DNA of 64,000 nucleotides from Bordetella genomosp. 13 (GCF_007679965.1 NZ_VEHL01000007.1:248001-312000); one strand, 5' to 3'; shown: positions 16,083 through 25,543, numbered from the stretch's first letter. The notes: generated by a model from the letters alone, not told the origin. Made by a program: numbers and translations.

Positions 16083-18341
16083 ATGACGACATCCCATTCC
16101 GGCGCGCCAGGCAACGTCAACCGCCGCGACTTCCTGCGCAAGTCCGCCGGCGCCATGGGCGCCCTCACGGCCGCTTCGCTGCTGCCCGCCTCGATCCAGC
16201 GTGCGCTGGCCGTGCCCGCCAGCGTCCAGACCGGCACCATCCAGGACATCAAGCACGTGGTGATCCTGATGCAGGAGAACCGCAGCTTCGACCACTACTT
16301 CGGCACCCTGCGCGGCGTGCGCGGCTTCGGCGACCGCTTCCCGATCCCGCTGGCCAGCGGCAAGCCGGTGTACTTCCAGCCCAACCCCGCTGGCGGCCAG
16401 GACATCCAGCCGTTCCGCCGCGATTCCCGGACCAGCAATGCGCTGATCGGCTCCGGCACGCCGCACAATTTCCCCGACCAGCAGGCCGCGTGGAACCAGG
16501 GCAAGATGGATCGCTGGATCCAGTTCAAGAACCAGGCGACGATGGGCTATTTCCTGCGTGAGGACATCCCGTTCCAGTTCGCGCTGGCCGATGCCTTCAC
16601 GATCTGCGACGGCTACCACTGTTCCATCCTCACCGGCACCGACCCGAACCGCATCGTGTTCTGGTCCGGCTCCAACTTCAATCCGGAATTGCGCAGCCTG
16701 GGCATCAACAGCACGGACGCCGATTCCGAACCCGTCAATTCGCGCTGCTGGCCCAACCCGTCCCGATGGGTCGCGGGCCGCGCGCAACAGGCCGACGGCT
16801 CGGGCCAGGTCGATCCCGGCACGGGCGCCTACAACTACCGGTACACCAACACGGCGTTCCGGTGGAAGACGCTGCCGGACGTGCTGCAGGAAGCGGGCGT
16901 CAGCTGGCACATCTACCAGAACATGAACAACAACTGGACCGGCGCCATGAACGGCTGCCTGGCGTTCCAGAGCTTCCGCACCGCGCAGCCCGGCTCGCCG
17001 AACTACGAGCATGGCCTGACGGGTGGCCCCGAGGCAGCCGACGGCCCCGTGAACTTCCTGGCGCAGTTGAAGCAGGACGTGGCCAACGGCACGCTGCCGC
17101 AAGTCTCGTGGGTGCTGCCGACGCAGGCGCTGGCCGAGCATCCCGGCAGCAGCGAAGGCGTTGCCGGCGCCGCGGATTTCATCTCCGACGTGCTGGACGC
17201 CCTGACGTCCAATCCCGAGGTCTGGAGCAAGACGGCGCTGTTCGTGACCTTCGACGAGAACGATGGCTTCTTCGACCACCTGGCAATGCCGGCCGTGCCG
17301 TCGTACGACGCGGACGGCAAGCTGATGGGCAAGTCCACCGTACCGCTGGACGGCGAATACTTCGACGCGTCGGTCGGCAGCTACCTGAGCGCCGCGGACA
17401 CCACCAGCGGCAAGATCCGTCCGTGGGGACTGAGCTCGCGCGTGCCGATGTACGTAGTGTCGCCGTGGAGCAAGGGCGGCTGGGTCGATTCGCAGGTGTT
17501 CGACCACACCTCGGTCGGCATGTTCCTGGAGAAGCGCTTCGGCGTCACCGTGGATGCCATCAGCCCGTGGCATCGCGCGGTCTGCGGCGATCTCACCTCC
17601 TGCTTCGACTTCGCCACGCCGAACGATCCGGCCGTGCCCACGCTGCCCGACACCAGCAACTATCCCGCGGTCAATGCCGCGCAACGGCTGCTGCCCACGG
17701 CGCCCGTCACCACGGCCCCCGCCACGCCGCAGCCCCTGTTCCAGGAATCCGGCACGCGCCCGTCGCGCGCCCTGCCGTATGAACTACACACCAGCGCGCG
17801 CGTGGCCGCGAACGGCAAGGTCACGCTGATCTTCAGCAACACCGGCTCGGTCGGCGCGGTCTTCCACGTGTACGACAGGAAGCACCTGAACCTGATCCCG
17901 CGGCGCTACACCGTCGAGGCCGGCAAGAGCCTGGAAGACGTGTGGGATACCACCGCGGACGGCGGCGACTACGACCTGTGGGTCTACAGCACCAATGGGT
18001 TCGTGCGCACGTTCGGCGGCAACACGGGCAGCGGCGCCGCGCTCGAGCTGCAGGTCTGCTACGACATCGCGGTCGGCTCGGTATACGCCAAGGTGAGCAA
18101 CCACGGCACCGGGGACGCGCAAGCCTCGCTGAAGGCCGAGGCCTACCGCGGCGACGGCCCCTGGACGCTCGACGTGCCGGCGGGCGGCGTGGCGGAGCAT
18201 CACTGGCCCCTGGCAGACAGCGGCAACTGGTACGACTTCACGCTGGCCGCCAACGGCCTGTCGCGCCGCTTCGCGGGGCGCGTCGAGACCGGCAAGCACA
18301 GTGTCAGCGACCCGGCGATGGGCGCGGCGATTCCTTCCTGA
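16083..18341 (+). CDS. plcN: Tat-exported phospholipase C (phosphocholine-type, PlcN-like)
   Basis: A 752-residue protein. The twin-arginine signal is NRRDFLRKSAG (R14-R15). A phosphoesterase domain starts at about residue 57 with HVVILMQENRSFDHYFGTL and contains TFDENDGFFDHL near 388, which carry metal-binding residues. Two C-terminal bacterial phospholipase C domains span about 560-650 and 655-745. It hydrolyses phosphatidylcholine/ethanolamine-type lipids to release phosphorylated head groups. It follows phnDCE on the same strand, so scavenged phosphorus esters may be imported by, or co-regulated with, that transporter (inference). Confidence 0.92.
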   Translation: MTTSHSGAPGNVNRRDFLRKSAGAMGALTAASLLPASIQRALAVPASVQTGTIQDIKHVVILMQENRSFDHYFGTLRGVRGFGDRFPIPLASGKPVYFQPNPAGGQDIQPFRRDSRTSNALIGSGTPHNFPDQQAAWNQGKMDRWIQFKNQATMGYFLREDIPFQFALADAFTICDGYHCSILTGTDPNRIVFWSGSNFNPELRSLGINSTDADSEPVNSRCWPNPSRWVAGRAQQADGSGQVDPGTGAYNYRYTNTAFRWKTLPDVLQEAGVSWHIYQNMNNNWTGAMNGCLAFQSFRTAQPGSPNYEHGLTGGPEAADGPVNFLAQLKQDVANGTLPQVSWVLPTQALAEHPGSSEGVAGAADFISDVLDALTSNPEVWSKTALFVTFDENDGFFDHLAMPAVPSYDADGKLMGKSTVPLDGEYFDASVGSYLSAADTTSGKIRPWGLSSRVPMYVVSPWSKGGWVDSQVFDHTSVGMFLEKRFGVTVDAISPWHRAVCGDLTSCFDFATPNDPAVPTLPDTSNYPAVNAAQRLLPTAPVTTAPATPQPLFQESGTRPSRALPYELHTSARVAANGKVTLIFSNTGSVGAVFHVYDRKHLNLIPRRYTVEAGKSLEDVWDTTADGGDYDLWVYSTNGFVRTFGGNTGSGAALELQVCYDIAVGSVYAKVSNHGTGDAQASLKAEAYRGDGPWTLDVPAGGVAEHHWPLADSGNWYDFTLAANGLSRRFAGRVETGKHSVSDPAMGAAIPS

Positions 18342-18399
18342 CGACCTCACGACGGGCCGGCGCCGCCGGTCCGTCGACCTTCCTCCTATCGGACTTTCC

Positions 18400-20043
18400 A
18401 TGAAGCAGATCCACCCGGCCCCGCACGGGCCGCGCATGGGCGCGGGCGCGCTCGCGCTGCTGATGGCCTCGCTGGGCGCGAACGCGCTGGCGCAGCCCGT
18501 TCCCGACCCGTCCAACGTCGCCATCGGCGACGGCGCCGGCGCCAACGTCTCCACCAAATGGAACCTGGCCATCGGCGAGGACGCGGGCACCAACGTATCG
18601 GGCAAGAACGCCAACCAGGCCATCGGCTTCAATGCCGGCCAGAATGTTGCCGGCGGCTGGAACCAGTCGTTCGGCCGCAGCGCGGGCCAGAACGTCACCG
18701 GCGACTACAACCAGGGCATCGGTTTCTGGGCCGGCACGGGCGTGACCGGCAGCCAGAACAACGCCATCGGCTCAAACGCCGGCCGCAACGTGTCGGGCAG
18801 CAACAACCAGGCGCTGGGCAATGGCGCGGGCCAGAACGTCAGCACCAACTGGAACGTGGCCATCGGTGAAGGCGCGGGCTCGAACGTGGGCGGCAAGAAC
18901 GCCAACCAGGCGATCGGCTATTACGCGGGCACCAACGTCAACGGTGGCTGGAACCAGTCGTTCGGCCGCAGCGCCGGGCAGAACGTCACCGGCGACTACA
19001 ACCAGGGCGTCGGCTTCTGGGCCGGCACCGATACGGTGGGCAACAACAACACGGCGATGGGGTCGAATGCCGGCCGCAACGTCGCGGGCGACGGCAACCA
19101 GGCCGTGGGCCAGGAGGCCGGCCGTGGCGTGACGGGCAACAACAACCTGGCCGACGGCGTGTACGCCGGCCAGGACGTGCGCGGCAGCGGCAACCAGGCC
19201 CACGGCAACAACACCGGCCGAGGCGTCACCGGCAACAACAACATGGCGACCGGCTCGTACGCAGGCGCCGGCGTGACCGGCAACAACAACGTCGCCACCG
19301 GCATGGGCGCGGGCCGCAACGTCGTGGGCAACGACAACGTGTCCAGCGGCACCGGCGCAGCCATCGACATGCAGGGCAGCCAGAACGTGGCGATCGGCTC
19401 GGACGCCGGACGCTCAGTCGCCGCCGACCGCTCGGTCGCGGTCGGCGCGGGCACGCGCGCCGCCAGCGACGGCGTGGCCGTCGGCACCGCGGCCTCAGCG
19501 GGCGCCGATGGCGTGGCGATCGGCGCGGGCAGCACGGCCGCCGCGGGCAGCGTGGCGATCGGCGCCGGCTCGCAGGCCACACGGGGCGCCCAGGAGGCCT
19601 ACCAGGGCTATGCCAGCGACGCGCCGCAGGCCTCGGCCGGCGAAGTGAACGTGGGCGGACGGCAGTTGACCGGCATCGCGGCGGGCAGCCAGGACGGCGA
19701 CGCCGTCAACGTGGCCCAGCTGCGCTCGGTGAACGAGCAACTGAGCAGCAGCGTCGCGCGCAACGAGCAAGGTCTGGCCCGCCTGCGCGCGGACGTGCAG
19801 CAGATGGAACGCGGCCTGCGCGGCGGCGTGGCGGCCGCGATGGCCACCGCCGGCCTGCCGCAGGCCTACCTGCCCGGCCACAGCATGGTGTCGCTGGCCG
19901 GCGGCGCCTGGAACGGCGAAACGGGCTATGCGATCGGCATCTCGCACATCGTGCCCAATGGGCGCTGGGTGGTGCGAGCCGCCGCCAACGCCACCTCGCG
20001 CGGCGACCTGGGCGGCACGGTGGGCGCGGGCTACCAGTGGTAA
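18400..20043 (+). CDS. Trimeric autotransporter adhesin (YadA-like head and anchor)
   Basis: A 547-residue protein. Signal peptide (1-31, ending NALAQ), then a head of about 25 degenerate 14-17-residue repeats of the pattern AIG-AG-NV-G-NQ (about 38-390). YadA-type repeats such as VAVGTAASAGADGVAIGAGS follow. A neck/stalk (about 430-470, DAVNVAQLRSVNEQL) leads to the four-strand YadA membrane anchor (last 75 residues), ending GAGYQW. It is short for the family, with almost no stalk. Start ATG 18400 is chosen because the signal peptide begins there. It lies 58 bp after plc, possibly in the same transcript. Confidence 0.9.
   Translation: MKQIHPAPHGPRMGAGALALLMASLGANALAQPVPDPSNVAIGDGAGANVSTKWNLAIGEDAGTNVSGKNANQAIGFNAGQNVAGGWNQSFGRSAGQNVTGDYNQGIGFWAGTGVTGSQNNAIGSNAGRNVSGSNNQALGNGAGQNVSTNWNVAIGEGAGSNVGGKNANQAIGYYAGTNVNGGWNQSFGRSAGQNVTGDYNQGVGFWAGTDTVGNNNTAMGSNAGRNVAGDGNQAVGQEAGRGVTGNNNLADGVYAGQDVRGSGNQAHGNNTGRGVTGNNNMATGSYAGAGVTGNNNVATGMGAGRNVVGNDNVSSGTGAAIDMQGSQNVAIGSDAGRSVAADRSVAVGAGTRAASDGVAVGTAASAGADGVAIGAGSTAAAGSVAIGAGSQATRGAQEAYQGYASDAPQASAGEVNVGGRQLTGIAAGSQDGDAVNVAQLRSVNEQLSSSVARNEQGLARLRADVQQMERGLRGGVAAAMATAGLPQAYLPGHSMVSLAGGAWNGETGYAIGISHIVPNGRWVVRAAANATSRGDLGGTVGAGYQW
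18544..19125 (+). repeat. Tandem duplication (2 x 291 bp) within the adhesin head
   Basis: Residues about 49-145 and 146-242 are near-identical copies with a 97-residue period. NVSTKWN recurs as NVSTNWN and NQSFGRSAGQNVTGDYNQG recurs unchanged. This is a recent in-frame duplication of six of the shorter head repeats. Confidence 0.8.
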
Positions 20044-20071
20044 GCGCCTGGGGTGCGGCGGGCCGGCCGGC

Positions 20072-21433
20072 CTACCGCACCTGCAGGTAGAAGATCCCGC
20101 GGCCGCGGATCAGCGTGATCAGCAACGGCTGGCCGTCCAGCAGCTCGAGCAGGTTGCGCAGGTCCGACAGCCGGCTGACCGGCCGCTGGTTGATGCCGAT
20201 GAGGATGTCGCCGCGCCGCAGGTTGGCCGCCGCCTGGCTGCGGCCGGGATAGGTGGCTGTCACCAGCAGGCCGTCGTTGCCCTGGCGACGCTGCGCCAGC
20301 GACATCTCGGCAAGCTCGATGCCGTTCAGGCGGGCGTCCAGCGTGCCGGCATGCAGTCGCTCGTCCTTCTCGGGCTCGATGCGCAGCGTCACGTCCATCT
20401 GCCGGCCCGCGCGCCGCAGCGTCAGGCGCACCTGCTGTCCCACCGGCAGCAGGCCTTCGGCGTTGTGCAACTGCTGGCTGGTGGCGATCGCCCTGCCGTC
20501 CAGCGCGACGATCACGTCGCGCGCCAACACCCCGGCCTGCTGCGCCGGCGTGCCTTCGCTGATGCGCGTGACCACCACGCCCGTGGCCGTAGGCGCCATG
20601 CCCAGCTGGCTGGCCAGAGACGGATTCAGGTCCAGCACGTCCAGGCCCAGCGTGCCGCGCAGCACGCGGCCATGCGCCAGCAGCTGGCGCATCACGTCGC
20701 CCGCCAGGTTCGACGGAATCGCGAAGCCCAGGCCCACGTTGCCACCCGAGGGCGTGTAGATCATGGTGTTGATGCCGACCAGTTCGCCGCGCAGGTTGAC
20801 CAGCGCGCCGCCCGAGTTGCCGGGATTGATCGAGGCGTCGGTCTGGATGAAATTCTGGTAGCCCGCCGCCCGCAGGCTGGAACGGTCCAGCGCGGACACG
20901 ATGCCCGACGATACCGACTGGCCCAATCCGTACGGGTTGCCGATGGCCACGACGAAGTCGCCGACCCGCACGCCGCTGGAATCCGCCAACGGCAGCGCCT
21001 GCAGCCGGTCGGCCTGGATGCGCAGCACGGCGATGTCGGTATCCGGGTCGCTGCCCAGCACCTGCGCTGGCAAGCTGCGGCCATCGACCAGCGACACCCG
21101 TATGGACTGCGCCCCGCGCACCACGTGGTGATTGGTCAGCACATAGCCCTGCGCGGCGTCGACGATGACGCCCGAGCCCGAACTCTGCCGCGCCCGGTTC
21201 GGCATGCGGCCGAAGCCGGCGGCCTCTTGATTGCTGCCCAGCGCCACGATGCTGACCACCGACGGCGTGACACCCTCGAGCATGGGCGCCAGCGACGGCA
21301 GCGGCGCGCCGTCGACGATGGCCGGCAAGGCGCCGCGCGCCGCGGGCGCACACGCCGCCAGGCACAGCGCGGCCAGCATCCGGCGGCGGGAAACGGACGG
21401 CGCAGCCGCCTTGAATGCATGCATAGCTGACAT
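20072..21433 (-). CDS. HtrA/DegQ-like periplasmic serine protease with two PDZ domains (probable lipoprotein)
   Basis: About 453 residues. A basic N-terminus with SRRRMLAALCLAAC gives a lipobox. The protease domain has the catalytic triad His in VLTNHHVV, Asp in DTDIAVLRI and Ser in PGNSGGALVN. Two PDZ domains follow (about 265-350 and 375-450). It acts in envelope protein quality control. It lies downstream of pstB on the same strand but is separated from it by 116 bp and a hairpin. The start is uncertain: ATG 21433 is chosen, with an in-frame Met at 21424 and an upstream one at 21466. Confidence 0.87.
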   Translation of the reverse strand: MSAMHAFKAAAPSVSRRRMLAALCLAACAPAARGALPAIVDGAPLPSLAPMLEGVTPSVVSIVALGSNQEAAGFGRMPNRARQSSGSGVIVDAAQGYVLTNHHVVRGAQSIRVSLVDGRSLPAQVLGSDPDTDIAVLRIQADRLQALPLADSSGVRVGDFVVAIGNPYGLGQSVSSGIVSALDRSSLRAAGYQNFIQTDASINPGNSGGALVNLRGELVGINTMIYTPSGGNVGLGFAIPSNLAGDVMRQLLAHGRVLRGTLGLDVLDLNPSLASQLGMAPTATGVVVTRISEGTPAQQAGVLARDVIVALDGRAIATSQQLHNAEGLLPVGQQVRLTLRRAGRQMDVTLRIEPEKDERLHAGTLDARLNGIELAEMSLAQRRQGNDGLLVTATYPGRSQAAANLRRGDILIGINQRPVSRLSDLRNLLELLDGQPLLITLIRGRGIFYLQVR

Positions 21434-21510
21434 GGAAAAGAAAACGGCGGGCCCGGGGCCCGCCATTCTATAGGCTTGCCGCCCGGCACGACATCATGCC
21501 GCGGCAGCCG

Positions 21511-21539
21511 CGCGACAGGGCCCCATGGCCCCTGTCGCG
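21511..21539 (-). terminator. Hairpin downstream of pstB
   Basis: CGCGACAGGG (21511-21520) pairs with CCCTGTCGCG (21530-21539), 11 bp after the pstB stop. There is no T-run, so it may terminate by Rho-assisted means or protect the pst mRNA 3' end. Confidence 0.5.
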
Positions 21540-21549
21540 GCAAGACGCA

Positions 21550-22326
21550 TCAGCCGAAACGGCCCGTGATGTAGTCTTCGGTTTCCTTGCGGGCCGGCTT
21601 GACGAAGATCTGGTCGGTTTCGCCGAATTCCATCAGCTCGCCCAGGTACATGTAGGCGGTGTAGTCCGAGCAACGGGCCGCCTGCTGCATGTTGTGCGTG
21701 ACGATGACGACGGTGTAGTCGTTCTTCAGTTCGGCGATCAGTTCCTCGACCTTGGCGGTCGAGATCGGATCCAGCGCCGAGCACGGCTCGTCCAGCAGCA
21801 GCACTTCGGGCTTGATGGCCACTCCGCGCGCGATGCACAGACGCTGCTGCTGGCCGCCGGACAGGCCGTTGCCGCTCTGGTGCAGCTTGTCCTTCACTTC
21901 GTTCCACAGGGCCGCCTTGGACAGCGCCCATTCGACGCGCTCGTCCATCTCGCCCTTGCTGAGCTTCTCGAACAGACGCACGCCGAAGGCGATGTTGTCG
22001 TAGATGCTCATGGGGAACGGGGTGGGCTTCTGGAACACCATGCCGACCTTCGCGCGGATCAGCGAGATGTCGGTCTTGGAGGTCAGCAGGTTTTCGCCGT
22101 CGAGGATGATCTCGCCCTCGGCGCGCTGGCCGGGGTACAGCTCGAACATGCGGTTGAACGTGCGCAGCAGGGTCGACTTGCCGCAGCCCGACGGGCCGAT
22201 GAAGGCGGTGACCTTGTTTTCGCGGATCGACATATTCACGTTGCGGATCGCATGGAATTTGCCGTAATAGAAGTTGAGGTTCTTCACCTCGATCTTGCTT
22301 TTCGTAGCGGTAGCGATGTTGTCCAT
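21550..22326 (-). CDS. pstB: Phosphate ABC transporter ATP-binding protein
   Basis: A 258-residue PstB with Walker A GPSGCGKST, the PstB-specific Q-loop region VFQKPTPFPMSIYDNIAFG, signature LSGGQQQRLCIARG and Walker B LLLDEPCSALDP. It drives high-affinity phosphate uptake with PstSCA. AGGAAAGCC precedes the ATG. The usual downstream phoU is missing: the next gene on this strand is an HtrA protease. Confidence 0.98.
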   Translation of the reverse strand: MDNIATATKSKIEVKNLNFYYGKFHAIRNVNMSIRENKVTAFIGPSGCGKSTLLRTFNRMFELYPGQRAEGEIILDGENLLTSKTDISLIRAKVGMVFQKPTPFPMSIYDNIAFGVRLFEKLSKGEMDERVEWALSKAALWNEVKDKLHQSGNGLSGGQQQRLCIARGVAIKPEVLLLDEPCSALDPISTAKVEELIAELKNDYTVVIVTHNMQQAARCSDYTAYMYLGELMEFGETDQIFVKPARKETEDYITGRFG

Positions 22327-22367
22327 TTGGCTTTCCTAGTGCCGGCGCCCCTGGCGCCGGCTGGCGA

Positions 22368-23222
22368 TCATTTACGGAACAGGTTGCGGGCCAGGATGTT
22401 GATGCCGAGCACCAGCAGGGTGATCAGCGTGGCGCCTGCCCAGGCCAGGTCGTTCCAGTCCTTGAAGGGGCTGGCCGCGTACTGGTAGATGACGACCGGC
22501 AGGTTGGCCATCGGGCCGTTCATGTTGGTGGACATGAATTGGTTGGACAGCGCGGTGAACAGCAGCGGCGCGGTTTCGCCCGAGATGCGTGCGATGGCCA
22601 GCAGCACGCCCGTCATGATGCCGGTCTTGGCGGCGCGATAGCAGATCATCATGATCATGCGCCACTTGGGGCAGCCCAGCGCGGCGGTGGCCTCGCGCAG
22701 GCTGTTGGGCACCAGCAGCAGCATGTTGTCGGTGGTGCGCACCACGACCGGGATCACCAGGATGGACAGCGCCAGGGCGCCCGCCCAGCCGGAGTAGTGG
22801 CCGACCTGGGCCACGTACACGGCGTAGATGAACAGGCCGATGATGATGGAGGGAGCCGACAGCAGCACGTCGTTGAGGAAGCGCGTGGCCGGCGCCAGCC
22901 AGCCCCGCTGGCCATACTCGGCCAGATACGTGCCGGCCAGGATGCCGATCGGCGTGCCGATGATGGTGCCGATGGCGGCCATCAGCACGCTGCCGAAGAT
23001 CGCGTTCAGCAGGCCGCCCTGCTGCCCCGGCGGGGGCGTGATCTCGGTGAACAGCGTGAACGACAGGGCCGGCGCGCCCTTGGTCAGCAGCGTCAGGATG
23101 ATCCAGAACAGCCAGAACAGGCCGAAGATCAGGGTGATCATCGACAACGTCAGCATCACCTGATTGGTGAAGTGGCGCCGACGATAGATCGGGTTGTTCA
23201 TGTTGAGGGCCGATTGAGCCAT
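22368..23222 (-). CDS. pstA: Phosphate ABC transporter permease PstA
   Basis: A 284-residue permease with six predicted helices, the periplasmic loop TEITPPPGQQGGLLNAIFGS and the EAA loop LREATAALGCPKWRMI characteristic of PstA. GGAG lies 8 nt before the ATG. It lies between pstC and pstB (41-bp gap to pstB). Confidence 0.97.
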   Translation of the reverse strand: MAQSALNMNNPIYRRRHFTNQVMLTLSMITLIFGLFWLFWIILTLLTKGAPALSFTLFTEITPPPGQQGGLLNAIFGSVLMAAIGTIIGTPIGILAGTYLAEYGQRGWLAPATRFLNDVLLSAPSIIIGLFIYAVYVAQVGHYSGWAGALALSILVIPVVVRTTDNMLLLVPNSLREATAALGCPKWRMIMMICYRAAKTGIMTGVLLAIARISGETAPLLFTALSNQFMSTNMNGPMANLPVVIYQYAASPFKDWNDLAWAGATLITLLVLGINILARNLFRK

Positions 23223-23248
23223 TTCGTATTCTCCGTTCGGACCCGGGA

Positions 23249-24274
23249 TCAGGACTTCTTGCCTTGCGAGGCGGACAGGCGCAGCAGCATGACCTTGGAA
23301 ATGGCCAGCACCACGGTGGTGATCATGAACAGGATCAGGCCCAGCTCCAGCAGCGCGGCGCGCTGGATGCCGGCGGCTTCGTTGAACTGGTTGGCCAGCG
23401 CCGAGGCGATGGAGTTGCCGGGGGCGAACAGCGATTCCGACAGGCGGAAGGCGTTGCCGATGACGAACGTGACCGCCATGGTTTCACCGAGCGCGCGGCC
23501 CAGGCCCAGCATGATGCCGCCGATGACGCCCGAACTGGTGAAGGGCAACACGACGCGCCACATCACTTCCCAGGTGGAGCAGCCCAGGCCGTACGCCGAT
23601 TCCTTGAGCATGGCCGGCACCAGTTCGAACACGTCGCGCATGACGGCCGTGATGAACGGGATGACCATGATGGACAGGATCAGGCCGGCGGTGAAGATGC
23701 CGATGCCGAACGCCGGGCCCTGGAACAGCATGCCCACGCCGGGAATGCCGCCCAGCACCGAAATCAGGGTGGGCTGCACGTACTGCTGGAACACCGGCAC
23801 GAAGACGAACAGGCCCCACATGCCGTAGATGATGGACGGAATGGCGGCCAGCATCTCGATGGCGGTGCCCAGCGGGCGGCGCAGCCAGGCGGGCGACAGC
23901 TCCGTCAGGAAGATGGCGATGCCGAACGACACCGGCACGGCGATGATCAGGGCGATGAACGAGGTGAGCAGCGTGCCGACGATGGGCACCACCGCGCCGA
24001 ACACCTGGTTGACCGGATCCCATTCGTTCAGCCACAGGAACGACAGGCCGTACTTGGAGATGGATTCATGGCTGCCGTAGATCAGCGACACCATGATCGC
24101 CGCCAGCAGCATGAATACGAAGAACGCGAAGAATCGCGTGAGGTTCTTGAACAGCTTATCCATCAGCGCGTTGTTGTTTTGGCTGGCAGGCGGAGGGGTC
24201 CCGGCGGTCATGACCGGAGACGACGTCGCTCTGTCGGATGGAATCGAGGCGCTATTATCCATTACCGCGCTCAT
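23249..24274 (-). CDS. pstC: Phosphate ABC transporter permease PstC
   Basis: A 341-residue permease. A hydrophilic N-terminal tail (about 45 residues) precedes the membrane core, with GMWGLFVFVPVF, the loop LKESAYGLGCSTWEVMWRVVLP and GLGRALGETMAV. Start 24274 (MSAVMDN) has AAGGAA upstream. The open frame extends to 24385 only through the pstS-pstC hairpin region. It is separated from pstS by 157 bp containing two stem-loops. Confidence 0.96.
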   Translation of the reverse strand: MSAVMDNSASIPSDRATSSPVMTAGTPPPASQNNNALMDKLFKNLTRFFAFFVFMLLAAIMVSLIYGSHESISKYGLSFLWLNEWDPVNQVFGAVVPIVGTLLTSFIALIIAVPVSFGIAIFLTELSPAWLRRPLGTAIEMLAAIPSIIYGMWGLFVFVPVFQQYVQPTLISVLGGIPGVGMLFQGPAFGIGIFTAGLILSIMVIPFITAVMRDVFELVPAMLKESAYGLGCSTWEVMWRVVLPFTSSGVIGGIMLGLGRALGETMAVTFVIGNAFRLSESLFAPGNSIASALANQFNEAAGIQRAALLELGLILFMITTVVLAISKVMLLRLSASQGKKS

Positions 24275-24306
24275 GGATGGGCTTTCCTTGGGAAATCTCA
24301 GAGATG

Positions 24307-24335
24307 AAAAGGGGCGCCCAATGATTTGTGCGCCC
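24307..24335 (-). terminator. Attenuator-like hairpin between pstS and pstC
   Basis: On the minus strand GGGGCGC and GCGCCCC form a stem followed by TTTTC. The partial terminator before pstC would keep binding-protein expression above that of the membrane components. Confidence 0.55.
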
Positions 24336-24374
24336 CCCGGGTCTGCTGGCGCCGGCGCCTGGCCGGCCCCTGCT

Positions 24375-24418
24375 GCGGTTTGCACGCCCAGGTAAAGCGC
24401 CTCTACCTGGGCAACCGC
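24375..24418 (-). other. Long hairpin just after the pstS stop
   Basis: GCCCAGGTA (24386-24394) pairs perfectly with TACCTGGGC (24404-24412), and outer arms GCGGTT (24375-24380) and AACCGC (24413-24418) extend it across a small bulge. There is no T-tract. It is a likely mRNA 3'-end stabiliser for pstS. Confidence 0.6.
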
Positions 24419-24431
24419 GATCGGTTACAGC

Positions 24432-25475
24432 TTACTGCCAAACGGCCTTGCCGTCGGCCGACTTGACTTCCGACTTCCACTGACCGCGGATTTCGTCGGT
24501 CACGTTCTGGGGCAGCGGCACGTAGTCCAGGGCTTCGGCGGCCTTGCCGCCGTTCTTGAAGGCCCAGTCGAAGAAGTCCATGACGGCCTTGCCTTGCACG
24601 GGCTTGTCTTGCGACTTGTGGATCAGGATGAACGTGGCGGCGGTGATGGGCCACGAGGCGTCACCCGGTTCGTTCGTCAGGACCACGCCCATGCCGGGGG
24701 CGCTCTTCCAGTCGGCGTTGCCGGCGGCAGCGGCGAAGGCCTTCTGCTCGGGCTGGACGAACTTGCCGGCGGCGTTCTGCATTTGCGTCCAGGCCAACTT
24801 GTTCTGCTTGGCGTAGGCGTATTCGACGTAGCCGACCGAGTTCTTCAGCTGGCCGACGTAGGCGGCGACGCCTTCGTTACCCTTGCCGCCCTGGCCGGTG
24901 GGCCATTTGACGTCCTTGCCTTCGCCAACCGACGACTTCCACTCGGCGTTGACCTTGGACAGGTAGTTCGTGAAGCCGAACGTCGTGCCCGAGCCGTCCG
25001 AACGGTGCACCACGACGATGTCGGCCGAGGGCAGCTTGACGTCGGGGTTCAGCGCCTTGATGGCGGCGTCGTCCCACTTCTTGATCTTGCCCAGGTAGAT
25101 GTCGCCCAGGACCTGGCCCGACAGCTTCAGTTCGCCGGCCTTGACGCCGTCGATGTTCACCACGGCAACCGTGCCGCCGATGACGGCGGGGAATTGCAGC
25201 AGGTTGTTCTTTTGCAGGTCGTCGGCCTTCAGGGGATCGTCCGAAGCGCCGAAGTCGACGGTCTTGGCCTTGATCTGTTGCTGGCCACCACCCGAACCGA
25301 TCGACTGGTAGTTGACGGCGTTGCCCGTGGCAGCCTTGTAGTCCGACGCCCACTTGGCGTAGACCGGGTACGGGAACGAAGCACCGGCGCCGGTGACATC
25401 AACGGCGTGGGCGGCGAAAGCGGCCGCGCTCAGGGCGACCGTCAGGGAAACTTGCTTGAAGACACGTTTGAGCAT
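24432..25475 (-). CDS. pstS: Phosphate-binding periplasmic protein
   Basis: A 347-residue PstS with a signal peptide (1-24, ending AAHA) and the phosphate-binding signatures VTGAGASFPYPVYAKW, YQSIGSGGGQQQI, DFGASDDPL and HRSDGSGTTFGFTNYLS. It binds inorganic phosphate for PstCAB. AGGAACCACG precedes the ATG. It is the first gene of the operon, preceded by a near-consensus PhoB box and a -10 element at the canonical 10-bp spacing. Confidence 0.98.
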   Translation of the reverse strand: MLKRVFKQVSLTVALSAAAFAAHAVDVTGAGASFPYPVYAKWASDYKAATGNAVNYQSIGSGGGQQQIKAKTVDFGASDDPLKADDLQKNNLLQFPAVIGGTVAVVNIDGVKAGELKLSGQVLGDIYLGKIKKWDDAAIKALNPDVKLPSADIVVVHRSDGSGTTFGFTNYLSKVNAEWKSSVGEGKDVKWPTGQGGKGNEGVAAYVGQLKNSVGYVEYAYAKQNKLAWTQMQNAAGKFVQPEQKAFAAAAGNADWKSAPGMGVVLTNEPGDASWPITAATFILIHKSQDKPVQGKAVMDFFDWAFKNGGKAAEALDYVPLPQNVTDEIRGQWKSEVKSADGKAVWQ

Positions 25476-25543
25476 CGTGGTTCCTGTGCTTGTTTGAGGA
25501 ATTCCGGCGAGGGTCCAGGTACATGGCCTTGACCGACAGGCGC

